Source: UMGS1781 sp045628105 (GTDB lineage Bacteria > Bacillota > Clostridia > TANB77 > CAG-508). From it: a DNA stretch of 17,024 nt. Location of the stretch: the NCBI GenBank assembly GCA_045628105.1, contig JAZQOX010000037.1, forward strand, positions 1 to 17,024, written 5' to 3'. The notes beneath the pieces were generated by a model that was not told the DNA's origin, made no database searches, and worked only from the letters and a program-made list of their open reading frames with translations. Below, piece by piece: positions 1 through 7,122 of this stretch; positions within the stretch are counted from its first letter, which is position 1, and the number at the start of each line of letters is the position of its first letter. The position numbers were made by a program, and so were the translations under genes.

Positions 1-87
1 AAAAATGAACACCAAAGTAGTATAATTCAATTATTTTAAAAAATCAAGAATTAAAAGAAGAATTTATTAGAAAAATCAAAAAAAACA
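1..87. other. No supportable gene
   Basis: A very AT-rich stretch. One frame is open from the window edge to a TAA at 37-39 and could be the last 12 codons of an upstream gene, but so short a tail carries no recognisable signal. There is no T-box-like leader here, although many Firmicute ileS genes have one. Confidence 0.3.
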
Positions 88-116
88 TTGCTATTATGTA
101 AAGATTGTGATAAGAT
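88..116 (+). promoter_or_regulatory. Probable sigma-A promoter of ileS
   Basis: A TTGCTA -35 box (88-93), a 17-base spacer and a TAAGAT -10 box (111-116) put the transcript start near 123. That leaves a leader of about 30 bases before the ATG at 152. It also argues against the more upstream in-frame ATG at 107, which overlaps the promoter. Confidence 0.5.
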
Positions 117-151
117 ATTTAGTATTAGTTTACGAAAAGGAAGGTATGTAT

Positions 152-3100
152 ATGAAAAAGGTAGAACCAAATTTTAATTTTATTGATATGGAACATAACG
201 TTATGAAATTTTGGAATGACGAAAAATGTTTCCAAGAACTACTAGAAAAAAACAAAAATGGAAAGAAGTTTAAATTCTTAGATGGACCAATTACAGCTAA
301 TAACCCTATGGGAATTCACCATGCATGGGGAAGAACTTTAAAAGACATATACATACGTTATAAAGGAATGAACGGATATACATCACATTACAGAAATGGA
401 TTTGATGGACAAGGTCTTTGGATAGAAGTTGAAGTTGAAAAAGAATTAGGATTTAAAGATAAAAAAGATATTGAAAAATATGGTCTTGAAAACTTTACAA
501 AAAAATGTTTAGCAAGAGTTGATCATTTTTCTAAAACAATAACTGAGCAATCTAAGAGATTAGGACAATGGATGGATTGGGATAATTCATATTACACAAA
601 TACCGAAGAAAACATTACATCTATTTGGCATTTCCTAAAAAAATGTCATGAAAAAGGAATGATTGAACAATCATTTAGACCAATGCCATGGTGCCCAAGA
701 TGTGGAACATCACTTTCAGAACATGAAATGGCAGGATCATATAAACAATTAGTTCATAAAGCTGTTTTCTTCAAATTACCACTTGTTGGAACAGATAGTA
801 AAATAGTAGTTTGGACAACAACACCATGGACATTATCATCAAATGTTGCATTAGCAGTTAATCCAGAAATTGATTACGTAAAAGTAAAAGTTAAATCTGA
901 TGATAAATTCCTAATTATGGGTAGAAACGCACTTAAAATGATTGGTGATGACAAAATAGAAGTTGTTGATAGCTTTAAAGGCGATAAATTAGTTGGATTA
1001 AAATATGAAACATGTTTCCCAGAAATGGAAAAACAAAAAGACATTGACCACAAAGTAGTTGCTTGGGAAGAAGTATCTGCAGAAGACGGAACAGGTGTTG
1101 TACATATTGCTCCTGGTTGTGGTGCTGAGGACTTTGAACTTGGAAAACGTGAAGGACTAGATATTGTAATTCCAATTGATGATGAAGGTGTTATAATTGA
1201 TGGATTTGGATTCATGACAGGACATAACACAAAAGAAGTTGCTCAATTAGTATTTGATGAATTAGAAAAAAGAAATAAATTATATAAAGTTGAAGAACAT
1301 GAACACAGTTATCCAGTATGTTGGAGATGTAAGAGTGAAGTTGTATTTAAAGCTGTTAGCGAATGGCATATCAACAGTGATAAAATAAGACCTCAATTAA
1401 TTGAAGCAGCTAGACAAGTTAAATGGACACCAGACTTTGCAGGAAAGAGAATGGAAGATTGGTTAAACAACATGGGTAACTGGGCAATCTCAAGAAAGAG
1501 ATTTTATGGATTACCATTACCAATATATCCTTGCGAAGAATGTGGTGAATTAACAGTTGTTGGTTCAAGAGAAGAATTAAGAACATTAGCAGTTGATCCT
1601 AAAAAAGTAGATGAATTACCAGATTTACATAGACCATGGATTGATGGAATAGAAATTAAGTGTCCACATTGTGGAAAACCAGTTAAGAGAATAAAAGACG
1701 TTGGAGATTGTTGGTTAGATGCAGGTATTGTTGCATTCTCAACATTAAAATACTTCAAAGATAAAGATTACTGGAAAGAATATTTCCCAGCAGAATGGGT
1801 AACAGAAATGAAAGAACAAATAAGATTATGGTTCTATTCACTATTATTCATGTCTGTAGTATTAGAAGGAAGAGCTCCTTACGAATCTGTATTAACATAT
1901 AGTGCAGTAATAAAAGGAGATGGTGGAAAATTCTCTAGATCTGGTTACATGATGAAATTTGACGAAGCTGCAGAACAAATTGGAGCAGACCCAATTAGAT
2001 ATTTATATGCAGGAGCACCAGTTAATAATGATGTTAGATTTGGATTCAATTTAGGAGACGAATCTAGAAGAAAATTATTAAACTTCTGGAATATATATGT
2101 ATTCTTTAATACATACGCAATACTTGATATGCCAAACTTAAAAGACTATAAATTAGACATGTCAAAACTACAAAAATCAGATAAATGGTTGCTTGCAAGA
2201 TTAAACAAATTTGTAAAAGTTGCAAGAGAATCAATGGATAGCTATCAAGTTCAAAACTTAGTAAAAGAATTTGAAATAATAGTTGATGATATTTCTAACT
2301 TCTATGTAAGAGTAAATAGAAAGAGATTCTGGAAAATTGGAGAAGACAGCGACAAAACACAAGTATATTACCTATTATATACAGCAATTAAAACAATGAC
2401 AAAAGCAATTGCTCCAGTAATTCCATTTATGACTGAAGAAATTTGGCAAAACATGGTTAGAAGCTTTGAACCAAATGAAGTAAAATCAGTTCATTTAAGT
2501 GAATATCCAACAGTAGTTAAAGAATATGAAAATGATGAAATATTAAATGAAGTTGAAGAAATAAGAAAAGTAATTGCTTTAGGTTTAATGTTAAGAAATG
2601 AAAAACAATTAAAAGTAAGACAACCATTAAACACAATGTATGTTTCAACAGAAAAAGATGTAGAACAATCTTTAAAAGACTTTGAAAATATAATTAAAGA
2701 AGAATTAAATATTAAAAATATAGATTTAATAAAAGACGAATCTGTATTAAATGATGAATATTTAATGGTTAACTTTAAAGTTGCAGGAAGATTATTAAAA
2801 GATAAAATTCAAGACTTCAAAGCAAAAATTGAAGGTTTATCATCAGATGAAATGAACAACTTAGTAGCAAAATTCAATGATGAAAAATTAACAGAAATTG
2901 AAGTTGAAGGCTTTGGAACATTTGAAAAAGATGTATTTGTTAAAGCAATGAAACCAAAAGCACATATAGTTGTAATAAAGGAAAGTGGCTATACAATAGC
3001 CCTAGACACAATATTAACAGAAGAGTTAATAGTAGAAGGAATGTATAGAGACTTAGTAAGAACATTACAAGTATTAAGAAAAGATGCAGGATTAAAAGTA

Positions 3101-3292
3101 GAACAAAGAATTAATTTAAGCCTACAAACAGAAGGAAAATTAATGGAAAAAGTTCTAGAACAATACTTAAAAACAATAACAGCAGACACATTAACGGAAA
3201 ACTTTGAAACTTCTCCAATAAAAGAATTCAATATAGAAAAAGAATTAGAAATAAATGGTGAAAAAGTAAAAGTACAAATTAAAGGAATATAA
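152..3292 (+). CDS. ileS: Isoleucine--tRNA ligase, type-2-like, GXHH variant
   Basis: Class I aminoacyl-tRNA synthetase, 1046 residues, which charges tRNA-Ile with isoleucine in the cytoplasm. The start at 152 is chosen because a purine-rich AAAAGGAAGG site precedes it; the in-frame ATG at 107 overlaps the promoter. Visible landmarks: the HIGH-equivalent segment at residues 53-60 reads MGIHHAWG; the CP1 editing domain has WTTTPWTL at 221-228 and GTGVVHIAP...ED at 313-327; CxxC pairs lie at 181/184, 390/393, 461/464 and 504/507; the catalytic core resumes with NWAISRKRFYG at 443-453; the KMSKS equivalent is KFSRS at 593-597. The C-terminus resembles the long extension of eukaryote-like (type 2) IleRS rather than the zinc-finger tail of type 1. 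The first motif is GIHH instead of HIGH and the second is KFSRS, so this is a divergent form. Whether the genome also has a standard IleRS cannot be seen. A class I ligase with altered specificity is possible, but the isoleucine assignment is favoured by the editing-domain motifs. Confidence 0.88.
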   Translation: MKKVEPNFNFIDMEHNVMKFWNDEKCFQELLEKNKNGKKFKFLDGPITANNPMGIHHAWGRTLKDIYIRYKGMNGYTSHYRNGFDGQGLWIEVEVEKELGFKDKKDIEKYGLENFTKKCLARVDHFSKTITEQSKRLGQWMDWDNSYYTNTEENITSIWHFLKKCHEKGMIEQSFRPMPWCPRCGTSLSEHEMAGSYKQLVHKAVFFKLPLVGTDSKIVVWTTTPWTLSSNVALAVNPEIDYVKVKVKSDDKFLIMGRNALKMIGDDKIEVVDSFKGDKLVGLKYETCFPEMEKQKDIDHKVVAWEEVSAEDGTGVVHIAPGCGAEDFELGKREGLDIVIPIDDEGVIIDGFGFMTGHNTKEVAQLVFDELEKRNKLYKVEEHEHSYPVCWRCKSEVVFKAVSEWHINSDKIRPQLIEAARQVKWTPDFAGKRMEDWLNNMGNWAISRKRFYGLPLPIYPCEECGELTVVGSREELRTLAVDPKKVDELPDLHRPWIDGIEIKCPHCGKPVKRIKDVGDCWLDAGIVAFSTLKYFKDKDYWKEYFPAEWVTEMKEQIRLWFYSLLFMSVVLEGRAPYESVLTYSAVIKGDGGKFSRSGYMMKFDEAAEQIGADPIRYLYAGAPVNNDVRFGFNLGDESRRKLLNFWNIYVFFNTYAILDMPNLKDYKLDMSKLQKSDKWLLARLNKFVKVARESMDSYQVQNLVKEFEIIVDDISNFYVRVNRKRFWKIGEDSDKTQVYYLLYTAIKTMTKAIAPVIPFMTEEIWQNMVRSFEPNEVKSVHLSEYPTVVKEYENDEILNEVEEIRKVIALGLMLRNEKQLKVRQPLNTMYVSTEKDVEQSLKDFENIIKEELNIKNIDLIKDESVLNDEYLMVNFKVAGRLLKDKIQDFKAKIEGLSSDEMNNLVAKFNDEKLTEIEVEGFGTFEKDVFVKAMKPKAHIVVIKESGYTIALDTILTEELIVEGMYRDLVRTLQVLRKDAGLKVEQRINLSLQTEGKLMEKVLEQYLKTITADTLTENFETSPIKEFNIEKELEINGEKVKVQIKGI

Positions 3293-3294
3293 CC

Positions 3295-3323
3295 AAAAAA
3301 GGTCGCAAGGAGCGACCTTTTTT
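3295..3323 (+). terminator. Intrinsic terminator of ileS
   Basis: GGTCGC (3301-3306), a 5-base loop and GCGACC (3312-3317) are followed by six T; the preceding A-run makes it work in either direction. It begins three bases after the ileS stop. Confidence 0.9.
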
Positions 3324-3325
3324 AA

Positions 3326-3354
3326 TTGACAAATTAAATTCTTTGTGATATAGT
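3326..3354 (+). promoter_or_regulatory. Sigma-A promoter of rubrerythrin
   Basis: A perfect TTGACA (3326-3331), a 17-base spacer and TATAGT (3349-3354), with an extended TG two bases before the -10 box. It starts immediately after the ileS terminator, so rubrerythrin is transcribed alone. No PerR-like dyad is evident. Confidence 0.8.
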
Positions 3355-3389
3355 AGTCAGCGATAAATTAGATTTAATAGGAGGTTTTT

Positions 3390-3929
3390 ATGGAATTAAA
3401 AGGATCAAAAACAGAAAAAAATTTAATGGAAGCATTTGCAGGAGAGTCACAAGCAAGAAATAAATATACATATTTTGCTTCAAAAGCAAAAAAGGAAGGA
3501 TATGAACAAATAGCAGCAATATTTACAGAAACAGCTGAAAATGAAAAAGAACATGCTAAACTTTGGTTTAAATTATTACACGATAATGATGTTCCATCAA
3601 CAATTGACAATTTAAAAGCTGCAGCAGAAGGAGAAAACTTTGAATGGACAGATATGTATGATAGAATGGCTAAAGAAGCTAAAGAAGAAGGATTCGATAG
3701 AATAGCATATTTATTCAAAGCAGTTGGAGAAATAGAAAAAGAACACGAAGCAAGATATAAAAAATTATTAGAAAACATTGAAGATGGAATAGTATTTTCA
3801 AGAGATGGAGATAAAATTTGGAAATGTAGAAACTGTGGTCATATAGTAATTGGAAAAGCAGCACCAGAAGTTTGCCCAGTATGTTCACATCCAAAGGCAT
3901 ATTTTGAAATCAAAGCAGAAAATTATTAA
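3390..3929 (+). CDS. rbr: Rubrerythrin
   Basis: Non-haem di-iron peroxidase of 179 residues that removes hydrogen peroxide in the cytoplasm of anaerobes, taking electrons through its rubredoxin-like domain. The N-terminal ferritin-like four-helix domain (about residues 5-130) shows the expected ligands: E19, then E52 with H55 in ENEKEH, E82/E85, and E116 with H119 in EIEKEH. The C-terminal iron site has C146-x2-C149 and C162-x2-C165 in the usual CRNCGH and CPVC context. The length is standard for the classic order (ferritin-like domain first). An AGGAGG site (3379-3384) precedes the ATG. It stands alone between the ileS terminator and the inserted cassette; its own terminator may be the hairpin at the left edge of that cassette. 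Intact, with no odd features. Confidence 0.95.
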   Translation: MELKGSKTEKNLMEAFAGESQARNKYTYFASKAKKEGYEQIAAIFTETAENEKEHAKLWFKLLHDNDVPSTIDNLKAAAEGENFEWTDMYDRMAKEAKEEGFDRIAYLFKAVGEIEKEHEARYKKLLENIEDGIVFSRDGDKIWKCRNCGHIVIGKAAPEVCPVCSHPKAYFEIKAENY

Positions 3930-3933
3930 AATG

Positions 3934-3966
3934 AAAAATGAAAGATGGGAACACGCACCTTTTTCC
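3934..3966. repeat. Left inverted repeat of cassette
   Basis: A 33-base arm with core GGGAACACGCACC, starting a few bases after the rubrerythrin stop. It matches the reverse complement of 5008-5040 except at two positions. Confidence 0.85.
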
Positions 3967-3997
3967 AATTTTAAAAATGTGCTTCGTTTCCATTTTT
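3941..3997. repeat. REP-like imperfect hairpin at the left end
   Basis: The stretch 3941-3958 pairs imperfectly with 3979-3997 (GTGC...TTTCCATTTTT), folding the left repeat into its own hairpin. This is the shape of REP units recognised by Y1 transposases. It ends in TTTTT followed by ACTTTA, so it may also terminate rubrerythrin transcription. Confidence 0.4.
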
Positions 3998-4009
3998 ACT
4001 TTACATAAA

Positions 4010-4038
4010 TTGTAAATAAATACAAATCATGATATAAT
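4010..4038 (+). promoter_or_regulatory. Promoter of the cassette gene
   Basis: TTGTAA (4010-4015), a 17-base spacer ending in an extended TGA, and a perfect TATAAT (4033-4038). It lies inside the cassette, so the cargo carries its own expression signal. Confidence 0.7.
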
Positions 4039-4073
4039 ATATATAAGTACGTCTTTGACGTTTTATATATATT
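4036..4073 (+). promoter_or_regulatory. Dyad/hairpin at the transcript start of the cassette gene
   Basis: ACGTC-TTT-GACGT (4049-4061) is flanked by complementary AT arms (4036-4046 and 4063-4073) and followed by a T-rich run to about 4082. In DNA it overlaps the -10 box; in RNA it would form at the very 5' end. It could be an operator, an attenuator or an RNA-stability element. The function is not shown. Confidence 0.35.
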
Positions 4074-4140
4074 TATTTTTTTCACGCTAAAAGTTTTAAC
4101 AATTAGCTTTACATATATTAATTACAAAAAGGAGAAAAAA

Positions 4141-4962
4141 ATGAAAAAAATACTTGTGATCTTTATAACCATGTGTATGGTATCTTCGATAGTATCTTGC
4201 ACTCGGCAAGAGAAAAATAACGAAGTCGAAGAAATCATAAATAGTTTTGCAGAAGAGTGGAACCTTGGAGAAATTCCTGCTCCACAGATTAAGGTAGTAT
4301 CTTTAAAGGAAATTCAAAGAATGTCACGAGTTACGGGCAGTTCAGCTACCTATAACAAGGAAGAAAAAATTATATATATTGCTCGTGAGATAAACGAGCA
4401 ATACTCAAAAACACTTCTGGCACATGAGGTACTTCACTACGTAAATCACTATAAAAGTGGATTTAGTGAAAATTATGGCGTGGACTTCATTGTAAAGGAA
4501 AATGTTTTAGGTTTCTTCCTTACTGAGGGAATTACAGAGTATTTTACTGAAAGTATTTTCCCAATGGCAGAAGGATGGGCAATGTATCCGACTGAAACAT
4601 TGTTTGCAGAACAGTTACAAATTATTTATGAAGCTGTAGGCATTTCAATGTTTGATCTTTTTATTTCTTCAGATAAAAAGGAAATGCAAAAGCAGTTTGA
4701 TAGTATTGCATATTCTGCAGGACTAGAAAATGCCGAGGCATTTTCAGGGATTTATCTTACTCCATTTGAACAGGTTTGCATGTATTTGGATATTTCCTCA
4801 AAGCAGCTCCTTGCTGGAAATAAGAGAAACTTTTTGTATTATGCTGCAATTGCTGAAAATGAAATCGCAGTGGTCTGCGAGTATCTTGGAAAAGAAGAAG
4901 AGTACATTGGAACGGTGGAAAAATACCAAGAAAAGTACAGTAATCTTCTTAAAATTGGTTAA
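4141..4962 (+). CDS. Putative lipoprotein zinc metallopeptidase (HEXXH)
   Basis: 273 residues, family not recognised by name. A short basic start and a hydrophobic stretch end in I-V-S-C with the cysteine at residue 20, a good lipobox, so the mature protein should be anchored outside the membrane. HEVLH at 95-99 is an HEXXH zinc-protease motif; the downstream LTEGITEY (127-134) fits the glutamate ligand of gluzincin-type enzymes, with E129 the likely third ligand. No other transmembrane segment or repeat is seen. The start has a GGAG site at 4131-4134. It is the only gene of an inverted-repeat cassette with its own promoter and terminator, and its base use looks less AT-biased than the genes around it, which suggests transfer. 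The substrate is unknown; a role in surface-protein processing would be a guess. Confidence 0.75.
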   Translation: MKKILVIFITMCMVSSIVSCTRQEKNNEVEEIINSFAEEWNLGEIPAPQIKVVSLKEIQRMSRVTGSSATYNKEEKIIYIAREINEQYSKTLLAHEVLHYVNHYKSGFSENYGVDFIVKENVLGFFLTEGITEYFTESIFPMAEGWAMYPTETLFAEQLQIIYEAVGISMFDLFISSDKKEMQKQFDSIAYSAGLENAEAFSGIYLTPFEQVCMYLDISSKQLLAGNKRNFLYYAAIAENEIAVVCEYLGKEEEYIGTVEKYQEKYSNLLKIG

Positions 4963-4970
4963 AAGACCAA

Positions 4971-5005
4971 CCCCGCCTGTATAAATTATACAGGCGGGGT
5001 TTTTT
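4971..5005 (+). terminator. Strong intrinsic terminator of the cassette gene
   Basis: Arms 4971-4984 and 4986-4999 (CCCCGCCTGTATAA and its complement) form up to 14 pairs, followed by a run of T (5000-5005). It starts nine bases after the stop codon. It is the most GC-rich hairpin in the window. The opposite direction lacks an adjacent T-run. Confidence 0.93.
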
Positions 5006-5007
5006 AT

Positions 5008-5041
5008 GGAAAAAGGTGCGTGTCCCCATTTTTCATTTTTT
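5008..5041. repeat. Right inverted repeat of cassette
   Basis: Contains GGTGCGTGTCCCC, the complement of the left repeat core. Its outer part overlaps the end of the minus-strand helicase-loader gene and includes that gene's TGA stop (5033-5035). Confidence 0.85.
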
Positions 5042-6028
5042 AAATCTGATATCATCTCCAAAAAATCTATAAATGTTATAATTACCAATAAACCTTGAAA
5101 CTATTCTTTCATCATAAGTATTAAAAAGTCCTTGTAAGTCTAAGTTTGTTGAAATAATTGTTTTTGTAATTTTTCCATTTTGATTTAATAATCTAGTATT
5201 AATTATTTTATATAATTCTGTAAATTTCATGCTATTCATTGTTTCTGTGCCTAAATCATCAATAACAAGTAAATCAACGTTCAATAAACTTTGCGAAAAT
5301 GAATTTTCTGAATTTTTGTTAAAGAGTTCATTTATAAGTGTATCTAACATTACAGGTGCAGTTTGGTAAAGAACTGTTTTCCCTTTGGCAAGAAGATCAG
5401 CAACAATACAGTTTGATAGGAAAGTTTTTCCAAGGCCTGTTCCACCGGAAAATAATAAATTCTTTTCGTCTGGACTGTCAAAGTTTTTAATAAATTTTTT
5501 AACTTCTTTACCTATTATTTTAATATTTTCTCTTGGGGAAATATCACTATTATATTTAGGTTCATTAACTTCATCTGAATATAAGTTTATATTAAATGTT
5601 TTAAAATTTTCTCTATCAAGATTTCCAACATTTGATTTATTGTATTCAATATCTAGAAGCTTTTGACGTAAACAACTGCACATTATTGTTTGACCATCAG
5701 AAATACAATAACCTGTATCATTACAATTTTTACATTCATATTTAGGTGATAAGTAATTTATATCTTTTTTATCTTTTTTTAATAAGGCAAGTCTTTCTTG
5801 CTTTAAATCATTAACTTCTTTTTGTAAATTTTCAAGTAGAGCAGGGGAATTAGAGGCTAATATAGCTTGTGCAGTTTTTATAGAAACATTATTTAATTTA
5901 TTTTCTATTTCTTGAAGTTTTGGAATTCTACTATACAACTCTTTTTTGCGAACTTCTAAGTCATGAATTGCATTTACTTGTTTTTTATCATATTCTTTTA
6001 AAAGTTCTTTTAAAACGGCATCTGTCAT
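5033..6028 (-). CDS. dnaI: Primosomal helicase loader, DnaI/DnaC family
   Basis: AAA+ ATPase of 331 residues that loads the replicative helicase onto DNA at origins and restarted forks. An N-terminal coiled-coil-rich helicase-binding region (1-90) is followed by a cysteine cluster at 99, 102, 108, 117 and 119 (CKNCNDTGYC...CSC) typical of the DnaI zinc site. The ATPase domain has Walker A GGTGLGKT (195-202), Walker B LLVIDD (253-258), sensor I around TIISTN (290-295) and arginine-finger candidates R308/R312. It follows the DnaD-domain gene with an AGGAGG site overlapping that gene's stop, so the two are translationally close in one operon. The end of the gene runs into the right inverted repeat of the cassette; the FGDDIR C-terminus looks complete, so function is probably retained. 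Confidence 0.93.
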   Translation of the reverse strand: MTDAVLKELLKEYDKKQVNAIHDLEVRKKELYSRIPKLQEIENKLNNVSIKTAQAILASNSPALLENLQKEVNDLKQERLALLKKDKKDINYLSPKYECKNCNDTGYCISDGQTIMCSCLRQKLLDIEYNKSNVGNLDRENFKTFNINLYSDEVNEPKYNSDISPRENIKIIGKEVKKFIKNFDSPDEKNLLFSGGTGLGKTFLSNCIVADLLAKGKTVLYQTAPVMLDTLINELFNKNSENSFSQSLLNVDLLVIDDLGTETMNSMKFTELYKIINTRLLNQNGKITKTIISTNLDLQGLFNTYDERIVSRFIGNYNIYRFFGDDIRFKK

Positions 6029-6037
6029 AGAAACCTC

Positions 6038-7003
6038 CTATTGCTTGTTAGCATATAAACTATTTAAATTATCATAAGTTCTTTGAGTATAATTGTTGTA
6101 ATTTGTTTTCTTCTCTAGTTCTTTTATATTTTTAGTTTGATTCTTGAAGGTTGCCATAAATGCTTCAACGTCACTAACTGTTTTTAAATTCCTGTCATGC
6201 CAATCGGTTAATAACTTATCAAAATAATCAAATGTAGGATTTGATTTTGAAGTAGTCTTTTTAAGGGCTAGGTTTATAACATCTAAGTTATAATTATATT
6301 CTAAAACCCATTTTTCTATATATTCTTCCTCAAATTCAGTAAAGGCAGTGTATCTACCAAGTTTTTTAGCAATTGCTTTTTTAGTTTTATTCATGCTATC
6401 AAATTTTTGATAATAATTTTCTAAATCGTTATATGTTTTAATTCCATTTTTAGACCAAGCATCTGCTACAGTTTGAACATAATTTTTATGAAGTGCAGAT
6501 TTTCCGAAGCAATAGTCAAAAAGTGAAACCATAACTTGTTCGTCAAATTCATATTTTTTAAACCATAAATCTATATCACTATACCATGATGGAGACATTA
6601 TACCTTGGAAGTATTGATTATTAATACTTTCAATAGCTTTAGCTCTATATTGACTACTTGCGTTATTTTTAACAGCCTCAGGAGTTAGAGTTAAATTTGG
6701 GGTATAAGATTTATGAAGCTCAATCTCTTGTAAACTATTTAGAGTGTAGCCTGTTGGTTTTTTTGTAATAGCGCCATTTTCTTCCCAAAAAGTAAGGGCA
6801 GCTTGAATAATGTTAAACGGAATATTTAATTTTTTTGATAAATCAGTGATTTTTATATCTTTATCATATTTAGCTAAAAATAGTAAACATAGATAAACTT
6901 TAATAAAATCACCATTAGCTACAGATAAGTATTCTGTGAAAAAAACATCTGGAATTTCCGTATGTGAAAACAAAATTGATTGATCCTTACTTTCTAACCT
7001 CAT
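6038..7003 (-). CDS. DnaD-domain replication initiation protein
   Basis: 321 residues. About residues 20-90 look like a winged helix (KITDLSKKLN...GAITKKPTGYTL), followed by two DnaD-like repeats at about 125-205 and 215-285. The signature YVQTVADAWSKNGIKTYNDL (175-194) is echoed by FDYFDKLLTDWHDRNLKT in the second repeat. Such proteins (DnaD/DnaB of Firmicutes) remodel origin DNA and recruit the DnaI-helicase complex, which matches the dnaI gene directly downstream. An in-frame stop just upstream fixes the ATG at 7003; the ribosome site (GAGAGG) is unusually far away, so initiation may be modest. Whether it is best called DnaD or DnaB cannot be settled from the sequence. Confidence 0.85.
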   Translation of the reverse strand: MRLESKDQSILFSHTEIPDVFFTEYLSVANGDFIKVYLCLLFLAKYDKDIKITDLSKKLNIPFNIIQAALTFWEENGAITKKPTGYTLNSLQEIELHKSYTPNLTLTPEAVKNNASSQYRAKAIESINNQYFQGIMSPSWYSDIDLWFKKYEFDEQVMVSLFDYCFGKSALHKNYVQTVADAWSKNGIKTYNDLENYYQKFDSMNKTKKAIAKKLGRYTAFTEFEEEYIEKWVLEYNYNLDVINLALKKTTSKSNPTFDYFDKLLTDWHDRNLKTVSDVEAFMATFKNQTKNIKELEKKTNYNNYTQRTYDNLNSLYANKQ

Positions 7004-7037
7004 AATTTACGCTCATCCTCTCATATATATGCCATAA

Positions 7038-7066
7038 ATTATATCATTTTAATGTAAAGAAAACAA
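7038..7066 (-). promoter_or_regulatory. Promoter of the DnaD-dnaI operon
   Basis: On the minus strand: TTGTTT (7066-7061), a 17-base spacer ending in an extended TGA, and TATAAT (7043-7038). Confidence 0.7.
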
Positions 7067-7089
7067 GAAAAACGTAAAAATAAATAAAA

Positions 7090-7122
7090 CTAAAAAGGAG
7101 ATTCAAAGAATCTCCTTTTTAG
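7090..7122 (-). terminator. Terminator of gshAB, bidirectional
   Basis: A perfect 15-bp stem (7090-7104 with 7108-7122) with a 3-base loop and an A-run/T-run on its arms. It abuts the gshAB stop codon and would insulate it from the DnaD-dnaI promoter. Confidence 0.9.

Larger units (their letters stand above)
3934..5041. mobile_element. Inverted-repeat-bounded cassette, no transposase
   Basis: About 1.1 kb bounded by inverted repeats at 3934-3966 and 5008-5041, which match over about 33 bases with two mismatches. Inside are one promoter, one gene (HEXXH lipoprotein) and one strong terminator, all in the same direction. The gene looks less AT-rich than its neighbours. TTAAA stands just outside both ends (3926-3930 and 5040-5044), which might be a target duplication but is weak evidence in AT-rich DNA. 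The repeat core GGGACACGCACC resembles, from memory, the ends of small repeats mobilised by Y1-type (REP-associated) transposases in Firmicutes. With no transposase inside, any movement would need one supplied in trans. Mobility is inferred from structure only. Confidence 0.6.

Noticed and set aside
107..151. Longer ileS start at 107
   Set aside because: It overlaps the -10 region of the probable promoter and has no ribosome site; the ATG at 152 has one and gives the normal family N-terminus.
1..151. T-box riboswitch before ileS
   Set aside because: No T-box sequence or terminator hairpin in the available leader; the predicted leader is about 30 bases.
874..1758. Open frames on the minus strand inside ileS
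   Set aside because: They are shadows of the ileS codons, without ribosome sites or family resemblance.
4730..4984. Second plus-strand frame overlapping the lipoprotein gene
   Set aside because: Out of frame with the real gene, runs into its terminator and has no ribosome site.
3934..5041. Complete insertion sequence
   Set aside because: No transposase or recombinase is encoded between the repeats, so it is described only as a non-autonomous cassette.
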